Notes under the pieces: model-generated | Databases searched by the model: none | Seen by the model: the letters and a program-made list of their open reading frames with translations, nothing else | Told to the model about the DNA's origin: nothing | Shown here: positions 39,673-47,294 of the stretch, piece after piece | Position numbering within the stretch: position 1 is the first letter of the stretch | How the letters are laid out: each line of letters begins with the position of its first letter | Made by a program: the position numbers and the translations under genes | Source of the DNA: Cytobacillus sp. S13-E01 | Lineage (GTDB): Bacteria; Bacillota; Bacilli; Bacillales; Bacillaceae_L | Assembly: GCF_029193815.1 (NCBI RefSeq) | Contig: NZ_JARFVC010000019.1 | Coordinates: 1 to 63,737, forward strand | Direction of reading: 5' to 3' | DNA: 63,737 bases

Positions 39673-39770
39673 CTGATTCACCCCTCAAATCAAGCGTTAT
39701 AACTTGCTATTATTGTTTGTCTAAACTCGCACACACAATAGACAAAAAGAAAATGGTTTCTCATTTAGAA

Positions 39771-39812
39771 AAAAACAGGTAAAACAACATTAAATGACCT
39801 GTATTTTTCTTT
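39771..39812 (-). terminator. terminator-like hairpin in the rpoB leader (possible attenuator)
   Basis: On the minus strand ACAGGT and ACCTGT form a stem around an 18-nt loop with an internal CATT/AATG, followed by TTTTTTT. It lies about 150 nt downstream of the probable rpoB promoter and about 100 nt before the start codon. A second inverted repeat, TCAGAAA/TTTCTGA, lies just upstream (about 39822-39842). It could terminate rsmC transcripts, attenuate rpoB, or both. Confidence 0.6.
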
Positions 39813-39964
39813 TAAACATCAGAAATTTATATTTTCTGATTGTACAAGAAAACCATATTTCCATAAACGAACTATTGATTTTATTAGTCTTTCCATAGCC
39901 ACTATTTTTATACATAAAAAATAAATTTAGTTGCATAGAAAAAAATATATATTGGCATTTTATA

Positions 39965-39993
39965 ATGTTAACATAGGTAAAATTAACCGTCAA
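39965..39993 (-). promoter_or_regulatory. probable rpoB promoter (SigA)
   Basis: The minus strand has TTGACG, a 17-bp spacer and TAACAT. It is about 290 bp before rpoB, in the 430-bp gap after rsmC that otherwise holds only A/T-rich leader. Confidence 0.6.
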
Positions 39994-40102
39994 CTATTTT
40001 TCGCCATTTCTATTGACAATAAAATCTTTTTCAGTTATAGGGTGTTCATAGATATATATATCCCATCTGAAATATTCATCCTTTTATGTCTCGTGCCAGC
40101 TT

Positions 40103-40708
40103 TTATTCATTATTAAAAGCTTTAATAATATAGTAGCCTTTATCCTTCTTGACTATTTCCGTTTCATCAAATAAGGATTGTAATTTTGCAATCGCAGATG
40201 GTGCACCTTGCTTTTTTTGAATAACAATCCAAAGCTCACCTTTTGCCTCTAGAAAACGGCAGCTTTCCTCTAAAATGTGGTGAACTACCTTTTTACCTGC
40301 TCTAATTGGTGGATTAGATAGAATTGCTGCATACCGTTTTTCACGAACCGACTCAAACAGATCACTCTTAAATATCGACACATTATCGATGCTGTTAACT
40401 ATAGCATTTTCTTTTGCTAGCTCAAGAGCTCGTTCGTTCACATCAATCATATCCACATTTCTTGTTTGGGCACATTTAGCCAAAGCAAGTCCAATTGGTC
40501 CATAACCACAGCCTATATCTAACAAATCACCTTCAATAGCAGGAAACTGGAATGTTTCAATTAACAAACGTGATCCAAAATCAACCTCATTTTTAGAGAA
40601 AACTCCACTATCACTTTTGAACCGAAGTTCATTACCCTTTAATGTAAAGCTAATATTTTGAGGTTTACTAGTTGCTGATGGATTACTTGAATAGTAGTGG
40701 TCACTCAA
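40103..40708 (-). CDS. RsmC-like class I methyltransferase YbxB
   Basis: A SAM-dependent methyltransferase of 201 aa, the counterpart of B. subtilis ybxB (16S rRNA m2G1207-type family). The SAM-binding motif is DLLDIGCGYGPIGLALA (about 60) and the catalytic SNPPIRAGKKV follows (about 128). A TTG start at 40708 is chosen: it has GAGGAGGT 8 nt upstream and gives the family N-terminus (SDHYYS). Extending to 40789 adds a Cys-rich piece without family support. Lies between rplL and rpoB, the usual Bacillus order. Confidence 0.92.
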   Translation of the reverse strand: MSDHYYSSNPSATSKPQNISFTLKGNELRFKSDSGVFSKNEVDFGSRLLIETFQFPAIEGDLLDIGCGYGPIGLALAKCAQTRNVDMIDVNERALELAKENAIVNSIDNVSIFKSDLFESVREKRYAAILSNPPIRAGKKVVHHILEESCRFLEAKGELWIVIQKKQGAPSAIAKLQSLFDETEIVKKDKGYYIIKAFNNE

Positions 40709-40804
40709 TAATATGTACCTCCTCGAAATATAGGAACATTTAGTTACAATATATTGTTCACAATATAGGCAGGTGCAAGCATTTTTCATATACTTGATTA
40801 GGCA

Positions 40805-40837
40805 AAAAAAACTCGCCTGATATCAAGCGAGCTTTTC
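40805..40837 (-). terminator. rplJ-rplL terminator
   Basis: The minus strand reads AAGCTCGCTTGATATCAGGCGAGTTTTTTT, 20 bp past the rplL stop. It probably sets the higher dose of L7/L12 relative to the RNA polymerase genes. Confidence 0.9.
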
Positions 40838-40856
40838 TATTGATGAATGTAAATGA

Positions 40857-41219
40857 TTACTTAACTTCTACGTTAGCTCCAACTTCTTCAAGCTTAGCTT
40901 TGATTTCTTCAGCATCTTCTTTAGAAACGCCTTCTTTAACAGCCTTTGGAGCGTTGTCAACTACTTCCTTAGCTTCTTTTAAGCCAAGACCAGTGATTTC
41001 ACGAACAACTTTGATAACCTTAATTTTTTGGTCACCAGCGCTAGCTAGTACAACATCAAATTCAGTTTGCTCAGCAGCAGCTTCGCCACCAGCAACAGCT
41101 CCCATTGCAACTGGTGCAGCAGCAGTAACACCGAATTCTTCTTCAATTGCTTTTACTAAGTCGTTAAGTTCTAAAACAGTCATATTTTTAACCGCTTCAA
41201 TGATTTGTTCTGTAGTCAT
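40857..41219 (-). CDS. rplL: 50S ribosomal protein bL12 (L7/L12)
   Basis: bL12 of 120 aa, the multicopy stalk protein that recruits translational GTPases. The N-terminal dimer domain ([29 protein letters not shown]) joins through an Ala-rich hinge (about 33-52) to the C-terminal domain with [29 protein letters not shown]. Follows rplJ by 63 bp and is followed by a strong terminator. Confidence 0.99.
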   Translation of the reverse strand: MTTEQIIEAVKNMTVLELNDLVKAIEEEFGVTAAAPVAMGAVAGGEAAAEQTEFDVVLASAGDQKIKVIKVVREITGLGLKEAKEVVDNAPKAVKEGVSKEDAEEIKAKLEEVGANVEVK

Positions 41220-41282
41220 TTTAAAATCCTCCTTGTTTTTTATCCTATTATGGAAAGTCGAATAGATAATTGTGTGTTAAAC

Positions 41283-41783
41283 TTACGCACCTTGTTCTTC
41301 TTTTTGTTCTGCAACAGCTTTTGTAACAAGTGCGAAATTGCGTATAGGCGCTTGTAGCACACTAAGCAACATAGAAAGTAATCCTTCACGTGATGGAAGT
41401 TCCGCAAGAGCTTTAACTTCTTCAAGAGTAGCAAGGTTACCCTCAATTACACCAGCTTTGATCTCTAATGCTTCATGCTTTTTAGCAAAGTCATTAAGTA
41501 TTTTAGCAGGAGCAACAACATCTTCATTACTAAATGCGATAGCATTTGGTCCAGTTAACGCATCATTAAGACCAGCTAATTCAGCAGCCTCTGCAGCACG
41601 GCGAGTTAAAGTGTTTTTGTATACTTTAAAATCGATCCCAGCGTCACGAAGTTGTTTACGAAGTTCAGTTACTTCACCAACACTAAGTCCACGGTAGTCA
41701 ACAACGATAGTTGATTTACTTGCGCGGAATTTGTCAGCAATTTCAGTTACGATTTGTTTCTTTTGTTCAACTGCATTACTCAT
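41283..41783 (-). CDS. rplJ: 50S ribosomal protein uL10
   Basis: uL10 of 166 aa, which anchors L12 dimers on the stalk base. The N-terminal RNA-binding domain includes [43 protein letters not shown] precedes the C-terminal L12-binding helix. Expression is probably controlled by the L10 leader and terminator upstream. Confidence 0.99.
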   Translation of the reverse strand: MSNAVEQKKQIVTEIADKFRASKSTIVVDYRGLSVGEVTELRKQLRDAGIDFKVYKNTLTRRAAEAAELAGLNDALTGPNAIAFSNEDVVAPAKILNDFAKKHEALEIKAGVIEGNLATLEEVKALAELPSREGLLSMLLSVLQAPIRNFALVTKAVAEQKEEQGA

Positions 41784-41796
41784 CCTTACACCTCCT

Positions 41797-41975
41797 GTAG
41801 ATTTTTATCTCACAAATGATACCGCTCGGGTGTAATAGTATTATAAAACCTCCACGCCGAGAGACATGGAGGTTGACATAGCAAAATTCGCAAACGATCC
41901 CTCGTTATTAAATCACTACACCTCGGTAGGAAATTAAGCTTACTTTATGTTAAGCACCTACTGTCTACGGTTCAA
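41797..41975 (-). promoter_or_regulatory. L10 leader (autoregulatory)
   Basis: The minus strand contains the conserved L10-leader blocks AGGTGCTTAA and CTTAATTTCCTACCGAGGTGTA (quoted in part), ending in an intrinsic terminator (41843-41874). L10-L12 complex binding to this leader is the known way the rplJL operon is limited in Bacillus. Assigned by recognition of motifs and position. Confidence 0.85.
41843..41874 (-). terminator. attenuator terminator in the L10 leader
   Basis: AACCTCCA/TGGAGGTT stem, then TTTTAT on the minus strand, located 60 nt before rplJ. Confidence 0.85.
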
Positions 41976-42002
41976 ATGAAATTCTTTTTTCGAACAAAAT
42001 CT

Positions 42003-42031
42003 ATTATAGTAAATGACTTATTAAAAGTCAA
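42003..42031 (-). promoter_or_regulatory. rplJ-rplL promoter (SigA)
   Basis: The minus strand has TTGACT, a 17-bp spacer and consensus TATAAT, only a few bases beyond the rplA stop. It drives the L10 leader. Confidence 0.88.
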
Positions 42032-42037
42032 TATCCA

Positions 42038-42739
42038 TTATTTAGTAGCGACAAAAGTTGATGGATCAACCTTGATTCCAGGTCCCATTGTAGAAGAAAC
42101 AGCTACATTTTTCATGTACGTACCTTTTGCAGCAGCTGGTTTAACCTTTAACATTGTTTCATAGATTGTTGTAAAGTTTTCAACAAGTTTTTCGTTGTCG
42201 AAAGAAACTTTACCAATCGGAACATGAATGTTAGAAGATTTGTCTACACGGTATTCAACTTTACCAGCTTTGATTTCTTTAACTGCTCTGTCTACGTCAA
42301 ATGTAACAGTACCTGTTTTAGGGTTTGGCATTAATCCTTTTGGTCCTAATACGCGACCTAATTTACCTACTTCACCCATCATGTCAGGAGTTGCAACGAT
42401 AACATCAAAGTCAAACCAACCTTGTGTGATTTTAGTGATGAAGTCTGCATCGCCAACATAGTCTGCACCAGCAGCTTCTGCTTCTTTCGCTTTTTCACCT
42501 TTTGCAAAAACTAATACACGTTGTGTTTTACCAGTACCATTTGGAAGTACTACTGCACCACGAATTTGTTGGTCAGCTTTTTTAGGATCAACACCTAAAC
42601 GGAATGCAACTTCAACAGATGCATCAAATTTAGTTGTGTTTGTTTTCTTAATTAATTCAATTGCTTCTGCAACTGAATAAGCTTGTGTACGATCTACTAA
42701 TTTAGCAGCTTCTACGTACTTTTTACCTCTTTTTGCCAT
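42038..42739 (-). CDS. rplA: 50S ribosomal protein uL1
   Basis: uL1 of 233 aa, the mobile stalk of the E-site side. It begins [27 protein letters not shown] and has the family signature [28 protein letters not shown]1 is known to repress its own operon by binding mRNA that mimics its 23S site. The 190-bp structured gap upstream would be a candidate site. Confidence 0.99.
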   Translation of the reverse strand: MAKRGKKYVEAAKLVDRTQAYSVAEAIELIKKTNTTKFDASVEVAFRLGVDPKKADQQIRGAVVLPNGTGKTQRVLVFAKGEKAKEAEAAGADYVGDADFITKITQGWFDFDVIVATPDMMGEVGKLGRVLGPKGLMPNPKTGTVTFDVDRAVKEIKAGKVEYRVDKSSNIHVPIGKVSFDNEKLVENFTTIYETMLKVKPAAAKGTYMKNVAVSSTMGPGIKVDPSTFVATK

Positions 42740-42929
42740 TATAAATCCTCCTCGAATGTGGTTTTAGCGGAATGGAACCTCCCACGAATAAAGGTTGCGA
42801 ACTGGATAAACCATATCCGCAACCCCTAAATAAAGATCAGCTATAACCAACCATTTTAGGTTGGTAAGCCTAGTTGCTGGTTTTACAGTCAGAGGGTAGC
42901 CCCCTAACAAACAAAACACGCAGACTTAA
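42740..42929 (-). promoter_or_regulatory. structured rplK-rplA spacer, candidate L1 regulatory site
   Basis: An unusually long (190-bp) spacer with two clear hairpins: ACCAACC/GGTTGGT (42846-42865) and a longer one at 42793-42824 with stem pieces GGTTGCG/CGCAACC and GGATA/TATCC. No T-runs follow, so they are not terminators. L1 binding is inferred from operon logic only. Confidence 0.5.
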
Positions 42930-43355
42930 TTAATCTTCGATAACGATACCCATGCTACGTGCAGTACCTTCAACCATACGCATTGCAGATTCTACGTTTG
43001 CCGCATTTAAATCTGGCATCTTAGTTTCTGCAATCTCGCGTACTTTGTCACGCTTAACTGTTGCCACTTTATTACGGTTTGGTTCACCAGAACCAGACTC
43101 GATACCAGCTGCTTTCTTAAGTAGAACTGCTGCAGGTGGAGTTTTCGTAATAAATGTAAATGAACGGTCTTCAAATACCGTAATTTCAACAGGAATGATC
43201 AAACCAGCTTGTTCAGCTGTACGAGCGTTAAACTCTTTACAGAATCCCATGATATTAACACCTGCTTGACCTAGTGCCGGTCCAACTGGTGGTGCTGGGT
43301 TAGCTTTTGCCGCGGGAATTTGTAATTTAACGATCTTAATTACTTTTTTAGCCAC
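42930..43355 (-). CDS. rplK: 50S ribosomal protein uL11
   Basis: uL11 of 141 aa, in the GTPase-associated centre and needed for RelA stringent signalling. It begins [32 protein letters not shown] (in part), and ends [18 protein letters not shown]. The start is the GTG at 43355, with GGAGGT 7 nt upstream, giving the family length. Longer reading to 43409 is leader. Confidence 0.99.
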   Translation of the reverse strand: MAKKVIKIVKLQIPAAKANPAPPVGPALGQAGVNIMGFCKEFNARTAEQAGLIIPVEITVFEDRSFTFITKTPPAAVLLKKAAGIESGSGEPNRNKVATVKRDKVREIAETKMPDLNAANVESAMRMVEGTARSMGIVIED

Positions 43356-43486
43356 GAGACACACCTCCTTAAAGTCCGTGATGTGGTAATAGGGTAATAA
43401 CCCTCCCACTCATCTGTTATTCTTTATGTGAATATAAAGAATTAGTTATAGTTAGTCTCATAAGTTGAGACATACTGACCTATGAA

Positions 43487-43515
43487 ATGATACCACTTTC
43501 CTATAACAATATCAA
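43487..43515 (-). promoter_or_regulatory. rplK-rplA promoter (SigA)
   Basis: The minus strand has TTGATA, a 17-bp spacer and TATCAT just past nusG. The leader then has a GTCTCA/TGAGAC hairpin before rplK. Confidence 0.78.
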
Positions 43516-43526
43516 GTTTTTTATGC

Positions 43527-44060
43527 TTATAATTTTTCAACTTGAGAGAAATCCAGTTCTACCGGAGTTTCACGACCAAACATATTAACATGAACTTTAA
43601 CTTTTTGCTTATCCATATCAATATCCTCAACTGCACCTGTAAAGTTTGCAAATGGACCTTCTTTCACTTTAACTGTCTCTTTAAGTTCGAAGTCAACTTC
43701 CACTACCTTCTGATCCATTCCCATATGTTTAAGGATACTTGTTACTTCATCAGGTAAAAGAGGGGTTGGTTTCGAACCTGACCCAGCCGAACCTACAAAT
43801 CCAGTTACACCAGGAGTATTACGAACAACATACCATGAATCGTCTGTCATAATAATTTCAACTACCACATACCCTGGGAAAACCTTTCTTTTCGTAACCT
43901 TTTTCTTACCATTCTTAATTTCCGTCTCTTCCTCTTCAGGAACTACTACACGAAAAATCTTATCTTGCATTCCCATTGTTTCTACACGTTTTTCTAGGTT
44001 TGCCTTTACTTTGTTCTCATAACCAGAATACGTATGTACAACATACCAGCTTTTTTCCAT
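43527..44060 (-). CDS. nusG: transcription termination/antitermination factor NusG
   Basis: NusG of 177 aa. The NGN domain starts MEKSWYVVHTYSGYENKVKANLE and contacts RNAP. The C-terminal KOW domain has KVKEGPFANFTGAVEDIDMDKQKVKV. In Bacillus NusG also promotes sequence-specific pausing. The start is confirmed by family match, though its best ribosome site lies about 21 nt away behind a small hairpin (44066-44080). Confidence 0.99.
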   Translation of the reverse strand: MEKSWYVVHTYSGYENKVKANLEKRVETMGMQDKIFRVVVPEEEETEIKNGKKKVTKRKVFPGYVVVEIIMTDDSWYVVRNTPGVTGFVGSAGSGSKPTPLLPDEVTSILKHMGMDQKVVEVDFELKETVKVKEGPFANFTGAVEDIDMDKQKVKVHVNMFGRETPVELDFSQVEKL

Positions 44061-44065
44061 TTGAT

Positions 44066-44090
44066 AGGACGTATTGTCCTTCCCTCCCCT
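44066..44090 (-). promoter_or_regulatory. nusG ribosome site with hairpin spacer
   Basis: The purine-rich GGGGAGGG (44082-44089) is about 21 nt from the ATG. A 5-bp hairpin AGGAC/GTCCT with a 5-nt loop (44066-44080) fills the gap and would bring the site to normal distance when folded. A weak AAGGA overlaps the stem. Inference from sequence only. Confidence 0.5.
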
Positions 44091-44100
44091 AAAAAAAGAT

Positions 44101-44128
44101 TCAATTAAAAAAACCCGAAAACGGGCTT
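44101..44128 (-). terminator. terminator between secE and nusG (in nusG leader)
   Basis: The minus strand reads AAGCCCGTTTTCGGGTTTTTTT. It lies downstream of the nusG promoter at 44153, so it could attenuate nusG as well as end rpmG-secE transcripts. Confidence 0.75.
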
Positions 44129-44152
44129 TAAGGACTTCCTGTATTATCCATC

Positions 44153-44161
44153 ATTATACCA
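44153..44161 (-). promoter_or_regulatory. nusG promoter with extended -10
   Basis: The minus strand reads TGGTATAAT, a TGn-extended consensus -10, immediately past the secE stop. The best -35 (TTGAAT) is 19 bp away, so the extended -10 may compensate. Confidence 0.6.
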
Positions 44162-44175
44162 TGAGATTATAAACC

Positions 44176-44358
44176 TTATTCAATCACAAAGCGAATAATT
44201 TCTGAAATTCCCAAATCAATTACTGCAAAAAACACCGAAACAAAAAATACTGTTGATAACACGATAACCGTATAGCGTATTAACTCTTTTTGTTTTGGCC
44301 AGCTAACTTTTTTCATTTCGCGGACTACATCACGAAAAAACTTTGTTAATCGTTTCAT
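44176..44358 (-). CDS. secE: protein translocase subunit SecE
   Basis: SecE of 60 aa, the clamp of the SecYEG channel. The amphipathic region FFRDVVREMKKVSWPKQKELIRY precedes one membrane segment (about 30-52). Lies between rpmG and nusG. Confidence 0.97.
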   Translation of the reverse strand: MKRLTKFFRDVVREMKKVSWPKQKELIRYTVIVLSTVFFVSVFFAVIDLGISEIIRFVIE

Positions 44359-44401
44359 TCATGTAACCTCCAACAATTTTGAGACAACCCTCACGACACT
44401 T

Positions 44402-44551
44402 TTATTTCGTTTCGCGGTGTGTTTTATGAGCGTTGCAAGTTTTACAGAATTTATTTATTTCAAGGCGTTCCGCTACGTCCTTACTATTCTTCATCGTTGA
44501 ATAATTGCGACTACCACACACAACACATGCTAATATTACTTTTTTCCGCAT
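44402..44551 (-). CDS. rpmG: 50S ribosomal protein bL33, zinc-binding type
   Basis: bL33 of 49 aa with zinc ligands CVVCGS and CKTCNAHK, starting [17 protein letters not shown] and ending HRETK. The start at 44551 is set by GGAGGT 6 nt upstream; the longer frame to 44605 is leader. It is the first gene of rpmG-secE. Bacillus often has more than one bL33 paralog; this is the C+ form beside secE. Confidence 0.97.
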   Translation of the reverse strand: MRKKVILACVVCGSRNYSTMKNSKDVAERLEINKFCKTCNAHKTHRETK

Positions 44552-44632
44552 AGCAGCACCTCCAGTTCGAAGACCATGCAGTTGTTCTATTTCATGAAAA
44601 ATCATTAAGACTCGCTAGTAGTAACTGATTTT

Positions 44633-44690
44633 ATAAGAAAAGCACAGCGCCTGGAGCCCGACACCAAAACTAAATTCAACTTTCTTATAA
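44633..44690 (+). repeat. dispersed modular repeat, copy F (minimal form) in the rpmG leader
   Basis: Head ATAAGAAAAGCACAG fused to GCGCCTGGAGCCCGACACC and a shortened type I tail (CTTTCTTATAAG). It lies between the rpmG promoter and the gene, so the antisense of the repeat is in the mRNA leader. A still shorter remnant with GAAAAGCGAAGGG..CGGAGC is at about 44749-44779. Confidence 0.7.
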
Positions 44691-44713
44691 GTAATTATAA
44701 ACATGTCTTTAAA

Positions 44714-44743
44714 ACTTTATCATAGGCTTGTTTTCTGTGTCAA
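44714..44743 (-). promoter_or_regulatory. rpmG-secE promoter (SigA)
   Basis: The minus strand has TTGACA, an 18-bp spacer and TAAAGT, between sigH and rpmG. Confidence 0.6.
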
Positions 44744-44796
44744 TAGCTAGAAAAGCGAAGGGTTCTCGGAGCAAGTGATATATTTTTAATTACAAA

Positions 44797-45447
44797 CTAA
44801 AACGTTAGCTCTCTTAACTCAAGATACCTCTCAAGCTTACGCTTTACACGCTGCAAGGCATTATCTATTGACTTAACATGTCTGTTAAGGTCTTCGGATA
44901 TTTCTTGATATGACCTTCCGTCTAGATAGAGCGCTAACACCTTTCGTTCTAGGTCACTTAAAAGTTCAGCCATTTTTACTTCAATGTCGTCTAACTTTTC
45001 CTGGTTTATTATCAGTTGTTCCGGATCTAATACCTTCGCACCAGAAATAACATCCATTAACGTACGATCGGATTCATCATCATAGATTGGCTTATCCAGT
45101 GAAACATAGGAGTTAAGTGGGATATGCTTTTGTCTAGTGGCTGTTTTAATAGCGGTAATAATTTGCCTTGTAATGCATAGTTCTGCAAATGCTTTAAAAG
45201 ATGATAGCTTGTCCTCTTTAAAGTCGCGAATAGCCTTGTATAAGCCTATCATACCTTCTTGTACAATATCTTCCCGATCGGCACCAATTAAAAAGTAGGA
45301 TCTTGCCTTTGCACGCACAAAATTTCGATACTTATTAATTAAGTAGTCAAGTGCTTCACTTTGTCCTATATGGACTAATTCTACGACCTCTTCATCATCG
45401 AGTAGTTCGAATTTACTGTTGTCTTTGACATTGAAGCTTGAACTCAC
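44797..45447 (-). CDS. sigH: RNA polymerase sigma factor SigH
   Basis: The transition-state/early sporulation sigma factor, 216 aa. Region 2 has KARSYFLIGADREDIVQEGMIGLYKAIRDF (about 51-80), and region 4 has the helix-turn-helix YLDGRSYQEISEDLNRHVKSIDNALQRVKRKL (partial, about 170-205). The start is GTG. Promoter at 45577. Upstream neighbour rae1 as in B. subtilis. Confidence 0.97.
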   Translation of the reverse strand: MSSSFNVKDNSKFELLDDEEVVELVHIGQSEALDYLINKYRNFVRAKARSYFLIGADREDIVQEGMIGLYKAIRDFKEDKLSSFKAFAELCITRQIITAIKTATRQKHIPLNSYVSLDKPIYDDESDRTLMDVISGAKVLDPEQLIINQEKLDDIEVKMAELLSDLERKVLALYLDGRSYQEISEDLNRHVKSIDNALQRVKRKLERYLELRELTF

Positions 45448-45576
45448 ACCGATCCCCCCGAACGAACTAATAGTGTCCTATTCTTACGTTTTTTTAAAAA
45501 GCCCAAATTGAATATACTAAATTAGATTGCAGTTTAAATTAATTTGTGAATTTTTAAATAATCGCTAGATAGAAAT

Positions 45577-45606
45577 ATTATACAGGACGTTTTTCAAAAG
45601 CGTCAA
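45577..45606 (-). promoter_or_regulatory. sigH promoter (SigA)
   Basis: The minus strand has TTGACG, an 18-bp spacer and consensus TATAAT, starting just past the rae1 stop. In B. subtilis the sigH promoter is AbrB-repressed; the A/T-rich DNA after it is compatible. Confidence 0.8.
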
Positions 45607-45610
45607 CCGG

Positions 45611-46120
45611 TCATTGTTGTCCTCTTCTCCATTTTTCAAACATTTCTGCAACTTCATTTGAAAGCGGGATCTTTGATGACGGCTTTTTTTCCATTGTTTT
45701 TTTTACACTTTGTTCGATTCCTTTTTCTATCGCTACCATCTCATTTAATAGCTCACGAGCTGATTTTCTGAGGGCACCTTGTCCAAATATAGCCCATTGT
45801 TCAGTAAAATCTGAGGTTGCTACATGTATTTGAGTTTTTATATCGTTTAGCTGCTTTGCCATTTTTTCAATCCGTTCATCTGCAGTTTCGTTGCCCTTGG
45901 TAAATATTACTTCTACCTTGTGTTTTTTCTTTTTTTTCTCAATACCTTGTACGAGATGTGCATCAAATATAACTATAACCCTATATCCTGTATATGCTTG
46001 ATACTCTGCCATTTTTTCGATTAATGCAGCACGAGCTAAAGATAACTCCTTTGCTTTTAAATCCCTCAACTCGGGCCATGCACCGATAATGTTATATCCA
46101 TCAACTAGAAGGATATCCAT
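45611..46120 (-). CDS. rae1: ribosome-dependent mRNA endonuclease Rae1 (YacP)
   Basis: A NYN/PIN-like nuclease of 169 aa. B. subtilis Rae1 (YacP) cleaves mRNA within the A site. The acidic active-site start is MDILLVDGYNIIGAWPEL, with VIVIFDAH near residue 48 and TSDFTEQWAIFGQGA near 102. The C-terminal helical tail has the GIEQSVKKTMEKK region. Six bases after rlmB. Confidence 0.92.
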   Translation of the reverse strand: MDILLVDGYNIIGAWPELRDLKAKELSLARAALIEKMAEYQAYTGYRVIVIFDAHLVQGIEKKKKKHKVEVIFTKGNETADERIEKMAKQLNDIKTQIHVATSDFTEQWAIFGQGALRKSARELLNEMVAIEKGIEQSVKKTMEKKPSSKIPLSNEVAEMFEKWRRGQQ

Positions 46121-46125
46121 CCTAA

Positions 46126-46869
46126 TTATCCTCTTAGAGGATTTCGCTTGCGATAAACCTCATACATTAGAAGACTAGCAGCCACTGAAGCATTCAAGGA
46201 TGTTACGTTTCCGCTCATAGGCAGTCTTATTAAAAAATCACACTTATCTCTAATTAACCTACCAATACCTTTTCCTTCACTGCCAATTACTAAACCAATT
46301 GGCATACTACCATCCATATCGCGATAATCATCTTTTCCTTTTGCGTCCGTACCTACAATCCAGACTCCACGTTCTTTTAATACATCAATCGTCTGTGCCA
46401 TATTCGTAATACGAACGACTGGAATATGTTCAATTGCCCCCGTGGATGCTTTTGCTACGGTGGCCGTTAAGCCAACGGCTCTTCTTTTAGGAATGATGAT
46501 ACCATGTGCACCTACCGCATCTGCTGTTCTCATAATTGATCCTAAGTTGTGCGGGTCTTCTAATTCATCAAGCAGAAGAAAGAATGGCTCTTCTCCTCTT
46601 GCTTTAGCACTAGCAAATAAATCATCTAATTGAGCATATTTGTATGCTGCAATTGAAGCAATGACACCTTGGTGAATTCCTTCAACCATTTGATCAATTT
46701 TTTTCTTCGGAACGAATTGTACTAAGATCCCCTTTTCTCTGGCCAGTCCGATAACTTGACTCATTTGTCCTTTCTGAGACCCTTCAGCTATCCAAATTTT
46801 ATTAATGTCTCTCTCGCTTTTCAATGCCTCTAATACTGGATTTTTACCAATAATAAATTCACTCGACAC
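46126..46869 (-). CDS. rlmB: 23S rRNA (G2251-2'-O)-methyltransferase RlmB
   Basis: A SPOUT-class TrmH-type methyltransferase of 247 aa. The N-terminal substrate-binding domain starts EFIIGKNPVLEALKSERDINKIW. The SPOUT motifs are EDPHNLGSIMRTADAVG, IGLVIGSEGKGIGRLIRDKCD and the knot MSGNVTSLNASVAASLLMYE. Between mrnC and rae1, as in B. subtilis (yacO). Confidence 0.95.
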   Translation of the reverse strand: MSSEFIIGKNPVLEALKSERDINKIWIAEGSQKGQMSQVIGLAREKGILVQFVPKKKIDQMVEGIHQGVIASIAAYKYAQLDDLFASAKARGEEPFFLLLDELEDPHNLGSIMRTADAVGAHGIIIPKRRAVGLTATVAKASTGAIEHIPVVRITNMAQTIDVLKERGVWIVGTDAKGKDDYRDMDGSMPIGLVIGSEGKGIGRLIRDKCDFLIRLPMSGNVTSLNASVAASLLMYEVYRKRNPLRG

Positions 46870-46886
46870 TACTTATTCCTCCTTTC

Positions 46887-47288
46887 TTATTGCCCAACTA
46901 TTGAAAATGATGTTGAAATAATTTCAGCTAAACGTTGTTGATTATTTTTTAAATAATGAAAACCAATCAAAGCTTCAAATGCTGTGCTATATCTATAAGT
47001 CTGGACGTCCGTATTCTTTGGAATAGTACCTGATTTAGCATTCCTTCCCCGACGAATGACAGCCCTCTCTTCCTCCGAAAAAAAATGTTGCTCTTTGAGC
47101 CTATGTAAAACCTTAGCCTGTGCTTTAGCAGACACATAATTTTTTGCTTTATTATGAAGTTGGTTAGGTTTTACCGACCCAAGTGTTAGGAGGTGATGCC
47201 TGACATATGTTTCGTACACAGCATCACCCATATATGCTAATGCTAAACTATTGATTTGAATCACATCGACATTATGCTCTGAAAACAT
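46887..47288 (-). CDS. mrnC: Mini-ribonuclease 3 (Mini-III)
   Basis: An RNase III-type catalytic domain without a dsRNA-binding domain, 133 aa; matures the ends of 23S rRNA in B. subtilis. The active-site segment is [20 protein letters not shown], and the second acidic set is [17 protein letters not shown]. Six bp after cysS, in the conserved order cysE-cysS-mrnC-rlmB. Confidence 0.96.
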   Translation of the reverse strand: MFSEHNVDVIQINSLALAYMGDAVYETYVRHHLLTLGSVKPNQLHNKAKNYVSAKAQAKVLHRLKEQHFFSEEERAVIRRGRNAKSGTIPKNTDVQTYRYSTAFEALIGFHYLKNNQQRLAEIISTSFSIVGQ

Positions 47289-47294
47289 TTCGGT

